Both the position numbers and the translations under genes were made by a program. The notes beneath the pieces were generated by a model that had not been told where the DNA came from, did no database searches, and saw only the letters and a program-made list of their open reading frames with translations. Of a stretch of DNA of 64,000 nt, positions 27,074-35,419 are shown one piece after another (the stretch's first letter is position 1; the number at the start of each line of letters is the position of its first letter). Origin of the DNA: Rathayibacter sp. VKM Ac-2759 (lineage in GTDB: Bacteria > Actinomycetota > Actinomycetes > Actinomycetales > Microbacteriaceae); assembly GCF_009834225.1 (NCBI RefSeq), contig NZ_CP047176.1:3596001-3660000 (forward strand), read 5' to 3'.

Positions 27074-28075
27074 ATGGCCGATCGGCCGAACCTCCGTCAT
27101 GTCGCCGCGGTCGCCGGCGTCTCGCACATGACCGTCTCGCGGGTCCTCAGCGGGCACCCCAACATCAAGGAGTCGACCCGCCAGAAGGTCCTCGAGGCCG
27201 TCGACGAGCTGAACTACCGGCCCAACATCGCCGCCCGCTCCCTCGTCACCCAGCGCACCGACCGCATCGGCGTGATGATCGAGAGCGGAGCCGAGTTCGG
27301 CCCCTCGAGCACCCTGCGCGCGATCGAGCGGGCCGCTCGCGAGAAGGGCTACTCGATCACCTCCGTCGCCCTGCGCGACGACCAGGACATGTCGCCCGTC
27401 GACGCCATCAACCACCTCTCGGGCCTCGGGATCGACGCGCTGTGCGTGATCGCGCCGCGCTCCTCCTCCGTCGCGACGCTGCGCACCGTCGAGATCGGCG
27501 TGCCGACCCTGGTCGTCAAGTCCGACAAGGACCCCAACTTCCTCACCGTCTCGGTCGACCAGCAGGGCGGGATGAGCCAGGCCGTCGACCACCTCGCCTC
27601 GCTCGGGCACCGCGACGTGCTGCACATGTCGGGGCCCCTCGACTGGCTCGACGCGCGCGCCCGCGAGCGCGCCTTCCACACCCGCGCGAAGGCGTGGGGG
27701 ATGCACGAGCGGCCGATCGTCGTCGGCGACTGGACCCCCGACTCCGGCTACGACTTCGCCACGAGCCTGCGCTCGATCCCCGACTTCACCGCGATGGTCG
27801 TCGCGAACGACGAGATGGCGCTCGGAGTGATCCACGGGCTCGTCGAGCGCGGCATCCGGGTGCCCGAGGACGTCAGCATCATCGGCTTCGACGATCTGCC
27901 GACCGCGCGGCACTTCCTGCCCCCGCTGACGACCGTGCGGCAGGACTTCGACAAGCTCGGCACCACCGTCGCCGAGGTGATCCACGCGCGGATCCGCGGC
28001 CAGGAGATCCCGCAGCGCACGCGGATCGCCACCGAGCTCGTCGTCCGCGAGTCGACGGCTCCTCCGCGCGCCTGA
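27074..28075 (+). CDS. LacI-family transcriptional regulator
   Basis: A 333-residue repressor. The helix-turn-helix is at residues 5-26 (LRHVAAVAGVSHMTVSRVL) with hinge helix RPNIAARSL. The sugar-binding domain shows LASLGHRDVLHMSGP, VVANDEMALGVIHGL and IIGFDDLPTARHFLPPLTTV. The ATG at 27074 is picked because AGGAGG lies eight bases before it; a longer reading starts outside the family. It precedes an unpaired CUT2 ATPase and the PL11 lyase, so it may sense a rhamnogalacturonan-derived sugar. A TATGCT at 26980-26985 could be its -10. Confidence 0.92.
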   Translation: MADRPNLRHVAAVAGVSHMTVSRVLSGHPNIKESTRQKVLEAVDELNYRPNIAARSLVTQRTDRIGVMIESGAEFGPSSTLRAIERAAREKGYSITSVALRDDQDMSPVDAINHLSGLGIDALCVIAPRSSSVATLRTVEIGVPTLVVKSDKDPNFLTVSVDQQGGMSQAVDHLASLGHRDVLHMSGPLDWLDARARERAFHTRAKAWGMHERPIVVGDWTPDSGYDFATSLRSIPDFTAMVVANDEMALGVIHGLVERGIRVPEDVSIIGFDDLPTARHFLPPLTTVRQDFDKLGTTVAEVIHARIRGQEIPQRTRIATELVVRESTAPPRA

Positions 28076-28172
28076 CCCGGGGGGTGATCCGCGGGGCCGC
28101 GCTCGCGTATCATCAGCGGCATCCTGGCGTTCCGACCCTGACGGCGCGCCCGACACGAACCGAGGACGGCAC

Positions 28173-29741
28173 GTGGCATTCCAGTCGAGGACGACTCCGC
28201 GTTGCGCCGACCCCGTCGTCGAGATGTCGGGCATCCACGTGTCCTTCTCCTCCGGCCCGGCGCTCGAGGGCGCGGGCCTGAGGCTGGTCCCGGGCGAGAT
28301 CCACGGGCTGATGGGCGAGAACGGCGCGGGCAAGTCGACGCTGATCAAGACGCTCACGGGCATCCACCAGCCCGACGCGGGCTCGATCGTGCTCGACGGA
28401 GTCGCGCGCCGCTTCTCGGGACCGGCCGACGCGAAGGCCGCCGGCATCACCGCCGTGTTCCAGGACGAGCGGCTGACCGACAACCTCAGCATCGGCGAGA
28501 ACGTGATGATCGGCCACGAGATCCGGGGGCGCCTCGGCATCTCGTGGTCGCGCACCCACGCCCGGGCGGCCGAGATGCTCACCGAGCTCGGCCTCGGCGA
28601 CCTCGACCCGCACCTGCCGCTGCGCTCGCTCTCCCCCGCGATCCGCCAGCTCGTCGCCATCGGCCGCGCCATGGTCGACCGGCCCCGCGTGCTGATCCTC
28701 GACGAGCCCACCTCGAGCCTCGACCTCGGCGACGTGGCGCGCCTGTTCGCGGTGCTGCGGAGGCTGCGCGACCAGGGAGTCGCGATCGTGTTCGTGTCGC
28801 ACTTCCTCGAGCAGGTCCTCACGCTGTCCGACCGGGTGACCGTGCTGCGCGACGGCCGCACCGTCGGCGAGTACCCGGCGCGCGCGATGGACCGCGCGGA
28901 GCTGATCGCGAAGATGATCGGCGAGGACATCGAGGCGCTGCGCCAGATCGGCTCCGACCGCCGCGAGCACCGCAGGCAGCCGACCGGTCCGGCGATCTAC
29001 CGCGCCTACGGCATCGGCCGGCGCGGAGCGGTCGCACCGACCGACCTCGAGCTGCACCGCGGCGAGATCGTGGGCTTCGCGGGCCTGCGCGGCTCCGGTC
29101 GCACCGAGCTCGCGTCCCTCCTGAGCGGCGTGGAGAAGGCCGACAGCGGCCGCGTGCTCATCGACGGGGAGCCTGCGCAGATCAGCGACCCGGTCTCGGG
29201 GCTGCGGAACCGCATCGCGCACTCGAGCGAGAACCGCCGCGAGGACGGCATCATCGGCGACCTCTCCCTCCGCGAGAACCTCGTGCTCGGCCTGCAGGCG
29301 CTGCGCGGCTGGGCGCACCCGCTGTCGGCCGCCGAGACCGACGCGCTCGTCGCGACCTACGTCGAGGCGCTCAACATCACTCCCGCCGATCCGGACACGC
29401 CGGTCAAGTACCTCTCCGGAGGCAACCAGCAGAAGGTGGTCCTGGCGCGCTGGCTCGCGACCAGGCCCCGCCTCCTCGTGCTCGACGAGCCCGCCCGCGG
29501 CATCGACGTGGCGTCGAAGGTCGAGATCCAGGCGCACATCGCGCAGCTCGCGAAGGAGGGGGTGTCGGTCGTCTACATCTCCTCCGAGCTGGAGGAGGTG
29601 GTGCGGCTGAGCGACCGCATCGTCGTCTTCAAGGACCGCGAGAAGATCGGCGAGGTCAGCAACGGCCCGTGGCTGACCGTGGACACCATCGTCGAGATGA
29701 TCGCCGCCGACACCTCCGACGAGGCCGACGACACCTGGTGA
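28173..29741 (+). CDS. CUT2-type sugar ABC transporter ATP-binding protein (RbsA/YtfR-like), without adjacent permease
   Basis: A 522-residue double ATPase subunit. First half: Walker A GENGAGKST (~47), signature-like LSPAIRQLVAIGRAM and Walker B VLILDEPTSSLDL. Second half: the usual degenerate GLRGSGRTE, signature LSGGNQQKVVLARWL and Walker B LLVLDEPARGIDV. Starts at GTG with AGGA upstream. It closely resembles the YtfR-like ATPase at 49084, including the ALRQ/ALRS region and LHRGEIVGFAGL versus LHRGEVVGLAGL. No permease or binding protein is next to it, so it may energise the 50.7-52.8 kb permeases or be a relic. A TATCAT at 28108-28113 may be its own -10. Confidence 0.88.
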   Translation: MAFQSRTTPRCADPVVEMSGIHVSFSSGPALEGAGLRLVPGEIHGLMGENGAGKSTLIKTLTGIHQPDAGSIVLDGVARRFSGPADAKAAGITAVFQDERLTDNLSIGENVMIGHEIRGRLGISWSRTHARAAEMLTELGLGDLDPHLPLRSLSPAIRQLVAIGRAMVDRPRVLILDEPTSSLDLGDVARLFAVLRRLRDQGVAIVFVSHFLEQVLTLSDRVTVLRDGRTVGEYPARAMDRAELIAKMIGEDIEALRQIGSDRREHRRQPTGPAIYRAYGIGRRGAVAPTDLELHRGEIVGFAGLRGSGRTELASLLSGVEKADSGRVLIDGEPAQISDPVSGLRNRIAHSSENRREDGIIGDLSLRENLVLGLQALRGWAHPLSAAETDALVATYVEALNITPADPDTPVKYLSGGNQQKVVLARWLATRPRLLVLDEPARGIDVASKVEIQAHIAQLAKEGVSVVYISSELEEVVRLSDRIVVFKDREKIGEVSNGPWLTVDTIVEMIAADTSDEADDTW

Positions 29742-29772
29742 CCGCGGGCGCGGCCGGCGAGCGCTGCGGCTG

Positions 29773-29802
29773 TTGACCCCTCTGAAAGGTTTCACATAGG
29801 GT
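29773..29802 (+). promoter_or_regulatory. promoter of the PL11 lyase gene with small palindrome
   Basis: TTGACC (29773-29778), 18-base spacer, TAGGGT (29797-29802). The spacer holds the palindrome TGAAAGG/TTTCA (29783-29794), a LacI-like arrangement but unlike the TGTT...AACA operator. The regulator at 27074 is the nearest candidate. Confidence 0.6.
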
Positions 29803-29862
29803 GGCACCGCCGGGGGAAAGCGCATTCCTGCAGCCCGGTCGCCATCGATGCCGAGGGATTCA

Positions 29863-32436
29863 ATGCCGAATTCACGTCCACACACCGCTGCCCGCACGTC
29901 CGCCGCGGGGCTCCCGCGGCGCCGCTCCGCTCTCCGCTCCGGCCTGGGGCTCGCCCTGATCGCGGGCGTCGCGCTCGCCGCCGCGTCGCCCGCCGGCGCT
30001 CAGACCGCCGCCACCGCGAACCCCGCCCTGACCGTGCAGCTCGAGGACCTCGACCGCGGCGTCGTCGCGCTCGCCTCGCCCGACGGCGGCGTGTTCGTCA
30101 GCTGGCGCCTGCTCGCGACCGAGGTCACCGGCTCCTCCGGCACCGGGATGGTCGGAGCCGACTTCGCCGTCTACCGCGGCGCGGAGCGCGTCGGAGTCGT
30201 CACCGACAGCACCAACCTGCACGACCCCGCCGGCTCCCCCGGCGACGAGTACCGCGTGGTGGCGCTGGTCGACGGCGAGCCGGGCGAGCCCAGCGCGCCG
30301 GCCACCGCCTCCGCCGACGCGTTCGAGACCCTGCCGCTGCAGAAGCCGGCCGACGGGGTCACTCCCGCCGGCGAGGCCTACACCTACAGCGCCAACGACA
30401 TGAGCGTCGGCGACATGGACGGCGACGGCGACTACGAGTACGTCGTGAAGTGGTACCCCTCCAACGCCAAGGACGTCTCGCAGAAGGGCTACACCGGCAG
30501 CACCTACCTCGACACCTACGAGGCCGACGGCACCCTGCTGCACCGGATCGACCTGGGCGTGAACATCCGCTCGGGCGCCCACTACACGCAGTTCATGGTC
30601 TCGGACTTCGACGGCGACGGCCGCTCCGAGATCATGACCAAGACCGCTCCGGGCACCGTGACGCTGCCCGGCGGCGACCCGGCGCGGGCGGAGTCGATCA
30701 CGCTGCTCCCCGAGGACGTCGCCGCGGGAGTCACCCCCGCCGACGACTACCGGCTCTCGGCCGCCGACTACCGCGAGCACCTCATCGGGGTGTTCGAGGG
30801 CTGGAGCACCCGCGACGAGGTGACGAGCGGCCAGTGGCCCGCGACCCTCGAGGAGGCGTTCGGCACCGCCCCCACGCACACGTACCCGCTCGACCGCGCC
30901 GGGGCCACCGAGCTCGTCGACTACTTCATCGACGTCTACGCGCCCAGCCGCAGCGACCGCAACGACCTGACCACCTTCGAGGGCTTCATCCTCGACGGCC
31001 CCGAGTACCTCACCGTGTTCGACGGCGAGTCGGGCGTCGAGCTCGAGACCGTCGCCTACGAGCCGGGCCGCGGAGACGACGGCCTGCTCTGGGGCGACTA
31101 CGCCTACTCGCGGATCGAGCCGGGCAACCGCAACGACCGCTTCCTCGCAGCAGTCGCCTCCTTCGACGGCGAGACCCACTCGGCCGTCTTCGCCCGCGGC
31201 TACTACACCCGCGCCGTCGTCGTCGCCTACGACTGGGACGGCACCTCGCTCACGCAGCGCTGGGTCGCCGACAGCGGCCACGTGCCGATGACGAACCCGT
31301 TCAACGACGCCCCGCACGGCCGGGAGGGGACCAGCCCCGAGTGGGCGACCCTCACCACCCAGGGCTTCCACTCGCTGAGCGCCGCGGATGTCGACGGCGA
31401 CGGCCGCCAGGAGATCGTCTACGGCTCCGCGACCCTCGACGACGACGGCAGCCTGCTCTACAGCTCCTACGACACCCTCCCCGAGGGCAGCTCCGCGCCC
31501 GGGACCTCCGCGAAGCTCGGCCACGGCGACGCGATGCACGTGACCGACATCGACCCCGCGCGCCCGGGCCTCGAGATCTTCACCGTGCACGAGGGCGGTG
31601 TCGGCGCCCCCTACGGGTACGCGCTGCGCGACGCCGCGACCGGCGAGGTGCTCTTCGGCGCCTACTCCGGCAAGGACACCGGTCGCGGGATGATCGGCGA
31701 CATCGACCCGGCGATCCCGGGCCAGGAGGTGTGGGCGATCGGCGAGCTGTCGGCCGCCGGCGAGCCGCTCTCGGACACGCAGCCCGGCACCAACCAGAGC
31801 ATCCGCTGGGCGGCCGACATGACGACGCAGATCGTCGCGAGCACGACGATGCAGGACGCGACCCCGGTCACTCCGACGATCGTGACCGGCGACGGCACGG
31901 TGCTGCTCTCGGCCGACGGCACGGTGACGAACAACGGGACGAAGGGGAACGCGTCCCTGGTCGCCGACGTGCTGGGCGACTGGCGCGAGGAGCTGCTGCT
32001 GCCGACGGCCGACTCGAGCGCGATCCGGATCTACTCGAGCACCGAGGTCACCGACCGCAAGCTCACCACGCTGATGCACGACCCGCAGTACCGGGTCGAG
32101 GTCGCGCGCCAGAACACCGCCTACAACCAGCCGTCGTACACCTCGTACGGCCTGGCGAGCGACATCGACTGGTCGACGGTGCCGGTGCTCGCGCAGGAGG
32201 GGACCGAGCCGACGCCGGTGCCGACGCCCGCGCCGACCGAGCCCGCGGTGACGCCCGCGCCCTCGCCCGAGCCGACCGCGGTCGTCGTCCCCGTGACGAC
32301 TCCGACCGCTGCGCCGGCGGCGGGATCGCACGACGCCCTCGCCGCGACCGGCGCCGACCTGTCGCTGCTCCCGGCAGGAGCGCTCGCGCTCCTGCTCGGC
32401 GGCGGGATGCTGCTGCTGCGCCGCCGCGCCGCCTGA
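29863..32436 (+). CDS. cell-wall-anchored PL11 rhamnogalacturonan lyase
   Basis: An 857-residue secreted polysaccharide lyase of family PL11, which cleaves the rhamnose-galacturonate backbone of rhamnogalacturonan-I by beta-elimination. Signal peptide (1-42), Ig/FnIII-like N-domain (~50-145), then an eight-bladed propeller with calcium-type DxDGDGD motifs: MDGDGDYEYVVKWYPSN, DFDGDGRSEIMTKTAPGT and DVDGDGRQEIVYGS. A Pro/Thr/Ala-rich spacer is followed by LAATG, a hydrophobic helix and RRR, a sortase sorting signal of the non-canonical LAxTG kind. GAGGG lies five bases before the ATG at 29863. It lacks the two-Cys C-terminal module of the GH43/GH127 proteins and is the only clearly wall-sorted enzyme here. 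No sortase gene lies in the window. Confidence 0.9.
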   Translation: MPNSRPHTAARTSAAGLPRRRSALRSGLGLALIAGVALAAASPAGAQTAATANPALTVQLEDLDRGVVALASPDGGVFVSWRLLATEVTGSSGTGMVGADFAVYRGAERVGVVTDSTNLHDPAGSPGDEYRVVALVDGEPGEPSAPATASADAFETLPLQKPADGVTPAGEAYTYSANDMSVGDMDGDGDYEYVVKWYPSNAKDVSQKGYTGSTYLDTYEADGTLLHRIDLGVNIRSGAHYTQFMVSDFDGDGRSEIMTKTAPGTVTLPGGDPARAESITLLPEDVAAGVTPADDYRLSAADYREHLIGVFEGWSTRDEVTSGQWPATLEEAFGTAPTHTYPLDRAGATELVDYFIDVYAPSRSDRNDLTTFEGFILDGPEYLTVFDGESGVELETVAYEPGRGDDGLLWGDYAYSRIEPGNRNDRFLAAVASFDGETHSAVFARGYYTRAVVVAYDWDGTSLTQRWVADSGHVPMTNPFNDAPHGREGTSPEWATLTTQGFHSLSAADVDGDGRQEIVYGSATLDDDGSLLYSSYDTLPEGSSAPGTSAKLGHGDAMHVTDIDPARPGLEIFTVHEGGVGAPYGYALRDAATGEVLFGAYSGKDTGRGMIGDIDPAIPGQEVWAIGELSAAGEPLSDTQPGTNQSIRWAADMTTQIVASTTMQDATPVTPTIVTGDGTVLLSADGTVTNNGTKGNASLVADVLGDWREELLLPTADSSAIRIYSSTEVTDRKLTTLMHDPQYRVEVARQNTAYNQPSYTSYGLASDIDWSTVPVLAQEGTEPTPVPTPAPTEPAVTPAPSPEPTAVVVPVTTPTAAPAAGSHDALAATGADLSLLPAGALALLLGGGMLLLRRRAA

Positions 32437-32440
32437 CACC

Positions 32441-32506
32441 GAGGGAACCCCGGAGCGTCGAGGGAGCCCGCCCTACGGGGCGGCCTCGACGGTTCGGGGT
32501 TCCCTC
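32441..32506. terminator. long bidirectional terminator
   Basis: Arms GAGGGAACCCCG (32441-32452) and complement (32495-32506), with inner GTCGAGG/CCTCGAC and GCCC/GGGC pairing making one extended stem. Sits between the convergent PL11 and GntR genes and includes part of the GntR stop codon. Confidence 0.85.
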
Positions 32507-33170
32507 ACTGCTCGTGCGGCGCCGTCCCGAGCAGCTGCAGCGACGGGGCGCGGCCCTTCTCGATGTGGGTGAAGGCGATCGACTCGGCGAGGCGGTCGTT
32601 GCCCGCGAGGATCGCCTCCAGGAGGCCCTGGTGCTCGTCGGACTGCTGATGCTGGTCGCGCGCCGACGTCAGGTAGAACAGCCACGTCATCCGCCCGCTG
32701 ACCGCCCGCATCAGCGAGCCGAGCAGCGCGCTGCCGGCGATGTCGACGATCGCCTCGTGCACGATCGTGCTGGTCTCGGCGACGAGCAGCCAGTCCTCGC
32801 TGTCGAGCGCGCGGTGCTCGGCGGCGATCGCGTCGTGCAGCGGGGCGGGCGACACGCCCTCCGCCACGCGGCGCGCGGCCAGTCGCGCGGCCAGGGTCTC
32901 GAGGCTGAGGCGCACGTCGAACAGCTCGGTGACGTCGGCGGCGGTCCACTCCGAGACGCGGGAGCTGCGCCTCGGCAGGGTGCGGACGAAGCCCTCGTTC
33001 TCGAGCTGCGGCACCGCCTCGCGGATCGGGAGCCGCGACACGTTCAGCTCGCTGGCGAGCGTCGACTCGACCAGCCGCGAGCCCTGCGGGTAGCGGCCGA
33101 GGATGATCTCGCGGCGGAGCGTGCGGTAGGTCTGGGCGGTCAGCGACTCCTCGGGGGCGATGCTCGACAC
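32505..33170 (-). CDS. GntR-family regulator, FCD (FadR) subfamily
   Basis: A 221-residue regulator. The winged helix (residues ~10-75) contains GSRLVESTLASELNVSRLPI, with REAV at the recognition helix. The C-terminal all-helical FCD ligand domain includes LFDVRLSLETLAARLAA and the metal-site histidines typical of the fold (VHEAIVDIAG, SDEHQGLLEAI). The GTG at 33170 is chosen because AAGGAGG lies seven bases upstream; a longer frame has no ribosome site. It lies 53 bases downstream of the cyclodeaminase-like gene. It probably controls that gene and the divergent ABC transporter through the TTCTGTAT sites at 34.2-34.4 kb. Confidence 0.88.
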   Translation of the reverse strand: MSSIAPEESLTAQTYRTLRREIILGRYPQGSRLVESTLASELNVSRLPIREAVPQLENEGFVRTLPRRSSRVSEWTAADVTELFDVRLSLETLAARLAARRVAEGVSPAPLHDAIAAEHRALDSEDWLLVAETSTIVHEAIVDIAGSALLGSLMRAVSGRMTWLFYLTSARDQHQQSDEHQGLLEAILAGNDRLAESIAFTHIEKGRAPSLQLLGTAPHEQ

Positions 33171-33223
33171 GCGGGCCTCCTTCGCTCGACTCCCCCTATT
33201 CAACCGGGTCGGCACGCCCACCG

Positions 33224-34219
33224 TCACCGCGCGGCCCGCGTCTCGACCTCGACGCCGAGCGCCGCCCGTTCGGCCCGGGCGAGGACGTAGGCGCCCGCGG
33301 CCAGATCCTGCAGGCCGATGCCGACGGAGTTGAACACGGTGACGTCGTCGTGCGAGCGGCGGCCGGTGGCGCGCCCGACCAGCACCTCGCCGAGCTCGGC
33401 CACATCGGCGGGCCGGAGTCCGGAGCGGCGCACGTTGTCCGACTCCGAGAAGGCGATCCCGCGGGTGTCGACCACCACGCGGTCGGCGCGCGCGAAGGCG
33501 TCAGCGCCCAGCTCGCGGTAGCCGTGCCGGGGCGGCGAGCCGACCGCGTTGACGTGCACGCCGTCGGCGAGCCAGCCCGCCTCGAGCAGAGGCTCGACCG
33601 ACGGCGTCAGGGTGCACACGACGTCCGCGCCGCGCACGGCGCTCTCCAGGTCGTCCGGCGCCGTCGCCGGGACGCCGTTGGCGACGAGCTCGGCGGCGAG
33701 CGCCGTGGCGCTCGATCCCGACGGCGACCACACGCGGACCTCGTCGAGGGTCAGCACCGAGCCGAGGGCGAGCGCGTGCTCGCGGGCGAGCGGGCCGGCG
33801 CCGACGAGGGTGAGGATCCGGGATCCGGGGCGGGCGAGCGCCCCCGTGGCGAGCGCCGAGACGGCGGCCGTCCGCAGCCGGGTCAGCGCGCGGCCGTCGA
33901 TCAGCGCGAGGCACTCGGCGGTGTCGGCGGAGTAGAGGGAGACCGTCGAGCGCTGCGGAGGAAGCCCGCTCGCACGGTTGCGCGGGGCGTCGATCAGCAG
34001 CTTGACGGCGGCGAGACCGAGGTAGGGCGCGAAGGCGCTCATCGGGACGGCGGCGGGGCCGTCGGCGCTGGCGTCGCCGGGGATCCGCAGGGCCTCGGGG
34101 ACCGGCTGCACCGCGCCTGCGTCGGCGAGGGCCCGGTGGGCGTCGGCCAGCGCGGCGATGAGCCCGGGCCATTCGGTGAGCGCCTCGCACTCCTCCGACG
34201 TGATGATGCGTGTCGACAT
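33224..34219 (-). CDS. ornithine cyclodeaminase / mu-crystallin family protein
   Basis: A 331-residue NAD(P)-binding protein. RTAAVSALATGALARPGSR and TLVGAGPLAREHA give the Rossmann nucleotide site; VVCTLTPSVEPLLEAGWL and HVNAVGSP are family signatures. Members include ornithine cyclodeaminase, alanine dehydrogenase and ketimine reductases, so the amino-acid substrate is not fixed. AGGAGG precedes the ATG by six bases. It forms an operon with the GntR regulator and faces an oligopeptide-type ABC transporter, which suggests catabolism of an imported amino compound. Confidence 0.87.
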   Translation of the reverse strand: MSTRIITSEECEALTEWPGLIAALADAHRALADAGAVQPVPEALRIPGDASADGPAAVPMSAFAPYLGLAAVKLLIDAPRNRASGLPPQRSTVSLYSADTAECLALIDGRALTRLRTAAVSALATGALARPGSRILTLVGAGPLAREHALALGSVLTLDEVRVWSPSGSSATALAAELVANGVPATAPDDLESAVRGADVVCTLTPSVEPLLEAGWLADGVHVNAVGSPPRHGYRELGADAFARADRVVVDTRGIAFSESDNVRRSGLRPADVAELGEVLVGRATGRRSHDDVTVFNSVGIGLQDLAAGAYVLARAERAALGVEVETRAAR

Positions 34220-34236
34220 GTCGTCCTCCTGCGCCC

Positions 34237-34252
34237 ATTCTGTATGCAGAAT
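34237..34252. promoter_or_regulatory. palindromic GntR-type operator
   Basis: ATTCTGTATGCAGAAT: perfect arms ATTCTG/CAGAAT around TATG, 18 bases upstream of the cyclodeaminase-like start. Best-conserved of four related sites in the divergent region. Confidence 0.65.
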
Positions 34253-34298
34253 TACCGCCACCGCACCTGGGCGAGCAGCGGCCTCGCGCCCGGTGCCG

Positions 34299-34308
34299 GT
34301 ATGCAGAA
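34299..34308. promoter_or_regulatory. GntR-type half-site
   Basis: GTATGCAGAA, matching the right half of the site at 34237-34252 (complement TTCTGCATAC). Confidence 0.4.
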
Positions 34309-34361
34309 GGTGCTGACGGGCCGCGAAATGAGCGGAATTCGGGCGACAACTGGTGCTTTGC

Positions 34362-34371
34362 GGATACAGAA
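34362..34371. promoter_or_regulatory. GntR-type half-site
   Basis: GGATACAGAA (complement TTCTGTATCC), a third copy of the half-site. Confidence 0.4.
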
Positions 34372-34434
34372 CCGCGGTCCGGATGTTTACACTCCCGAAA
34401 CCTCCCGTGATGCGCACGAAACAGAGAAGCGGCA

Positions 34435-34445
34435 ATTCTGTATAC
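34435..34445. promoter_or_regulatory. GntR-type half-site near the ABC transporter promoter
   Basis: ATTCTGTATAC, 54 bases before the permease start. TATACC within it could serve as a -10. Confidence 0.5.
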
Positions 34446-34474
34446 CGACAGCAGTACCGACAGCAGTACCGACA
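34444..34474 (+). repeat. 12-bp tandem repeat in the transporter leader
   Basis: ACCGACAGCAGT occurs twice in tandem (34444-34455, 34456-34467), followed by a third partial copy ACCGACA. It lies in the leader just before the ribosome site of the permease gene. Confidence 0.7.
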
Positions 34475-34498
34475 TCCCACGAGAACGGAGGTGGCGCC

Positions 34499-35419
34499 AT
34501 GGGCCCGTACATCTGCCGACGACTCCTGCAGGGTCTCGCGACGATCTTCGCCGTCGTCACGATCGCCTTCGGCCTGGGCCGCCTCAGCGGCAGCCCCGCC
34601 GCGCTCCTGCTCACCGAGAACGCGTCGCCCGAGCAGATCGCCGACCTGAACCACCGTCTCGGCTTCGACCTGCCGCTCTGGCAGCAGTACCTGCAGTACC
34701 TCGGCGGGCTGGTCACCGGCGACTTCGGCGACTCCTACCGGCAGGCCGGCGTCTCGTCGATGCAGCTGGTGCTCGAGCGGCTGCCCGCGTCGCTCTCACT
34801 CGGCGCGGTCGGCCTCGTGCTCGGCCTGGCCCTCGCGCTCGTGGCCGGAGTCGTCATCCAGCTCACCCGCTCCCGAGGGCTCCGCGCCCTGTCGCTCGGG
34901 CTCGGCTCCACCCGCCAGGCCATCCCGGACTTCTTCTTCGGCCTGCTGCTGGTCCTGGTCCTGTCGGTCTGGCTGGGCCTGCTGCCCTCGCTCGGCAACC
35001 GGGATCCGCTGGCGATCATCATGCCGGCGCTCACCATCGCGACGGGCCAGTTCGTGCTCTACACGCGACTGCTCGACAACGCCCTGACCGAGCAGTCGAC
35101 GCAGGACTACGCCCGCACCGCCTTCGCCCGCGGCGAGAACCGCTTCCGCGTGGTCGTCGGCGAGCTGCTGCCCAACGCGTTCCTGCCGGTGCTGACGGTC
35201 GCCGGCATCAGCCTCGGCTCCTTCCTCGGCGGCCTCGTGATCGTCGAGAACGTCTTCGCCTGGCCGGGCATGGGGCAGCTGATGCTCGGCGCCGTCTACT
35301 CCCGCGACTTCCCGGTCGTGCAGTCGGGCCTGATCGTGGTCGCCCTGCTGTTCATCCTCGCCAATCTGCTCGTCGACCTCGTGTCCGGGCTCATCGATCC
35401 CCGAGTGAGGCTCGCATGA
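34499..35419 (+). CDS. Dpp/Opp-type ABC transporter permease 1
   Basis: A 306-residue inner-membrane permease of the DppB/OppB type with six predicted helices. GGAGG precedes the ATG by seven bases. The first helix (ICRRLLQGLATIFAVVTIAF) and LRLLDNAL-like TRLLDNALTEQSTQDYARTA (the EAA-like cytoplasmic loop) are typical, and the FAWPGMGQLMLGAV end matches the family's ENVFxWPGxG motif. Stop codon overlaps the next start (ATGA). Confidence 0.92.
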   Translation: MGPYICRRLLQGLATIFAVVTIAFGLGRLSGSPAALLLTENASPEQIADLNHRLGFDLPLWQQYLQYLGGLVTGDFGDSYRQAGVSSMQLVLERLPASLSLGAVGLVLGLALALVAGVVIQLTRSRGLRALSLGLGSTRQAIPDFFFGLLLVLVLSVWLGLLPSLGNRDPLAIIMPALTIATGQFVLYTRLLDNALTEQSTQDYARTAFARGENRFRVVVGELLPNAFLPVLTVAGISLGSFLGGLVIVENVFAWPGMGQLMLGAVYSRDFPVVQSGLIVVALLFILANLLVDLVSGLIDPRVRLA

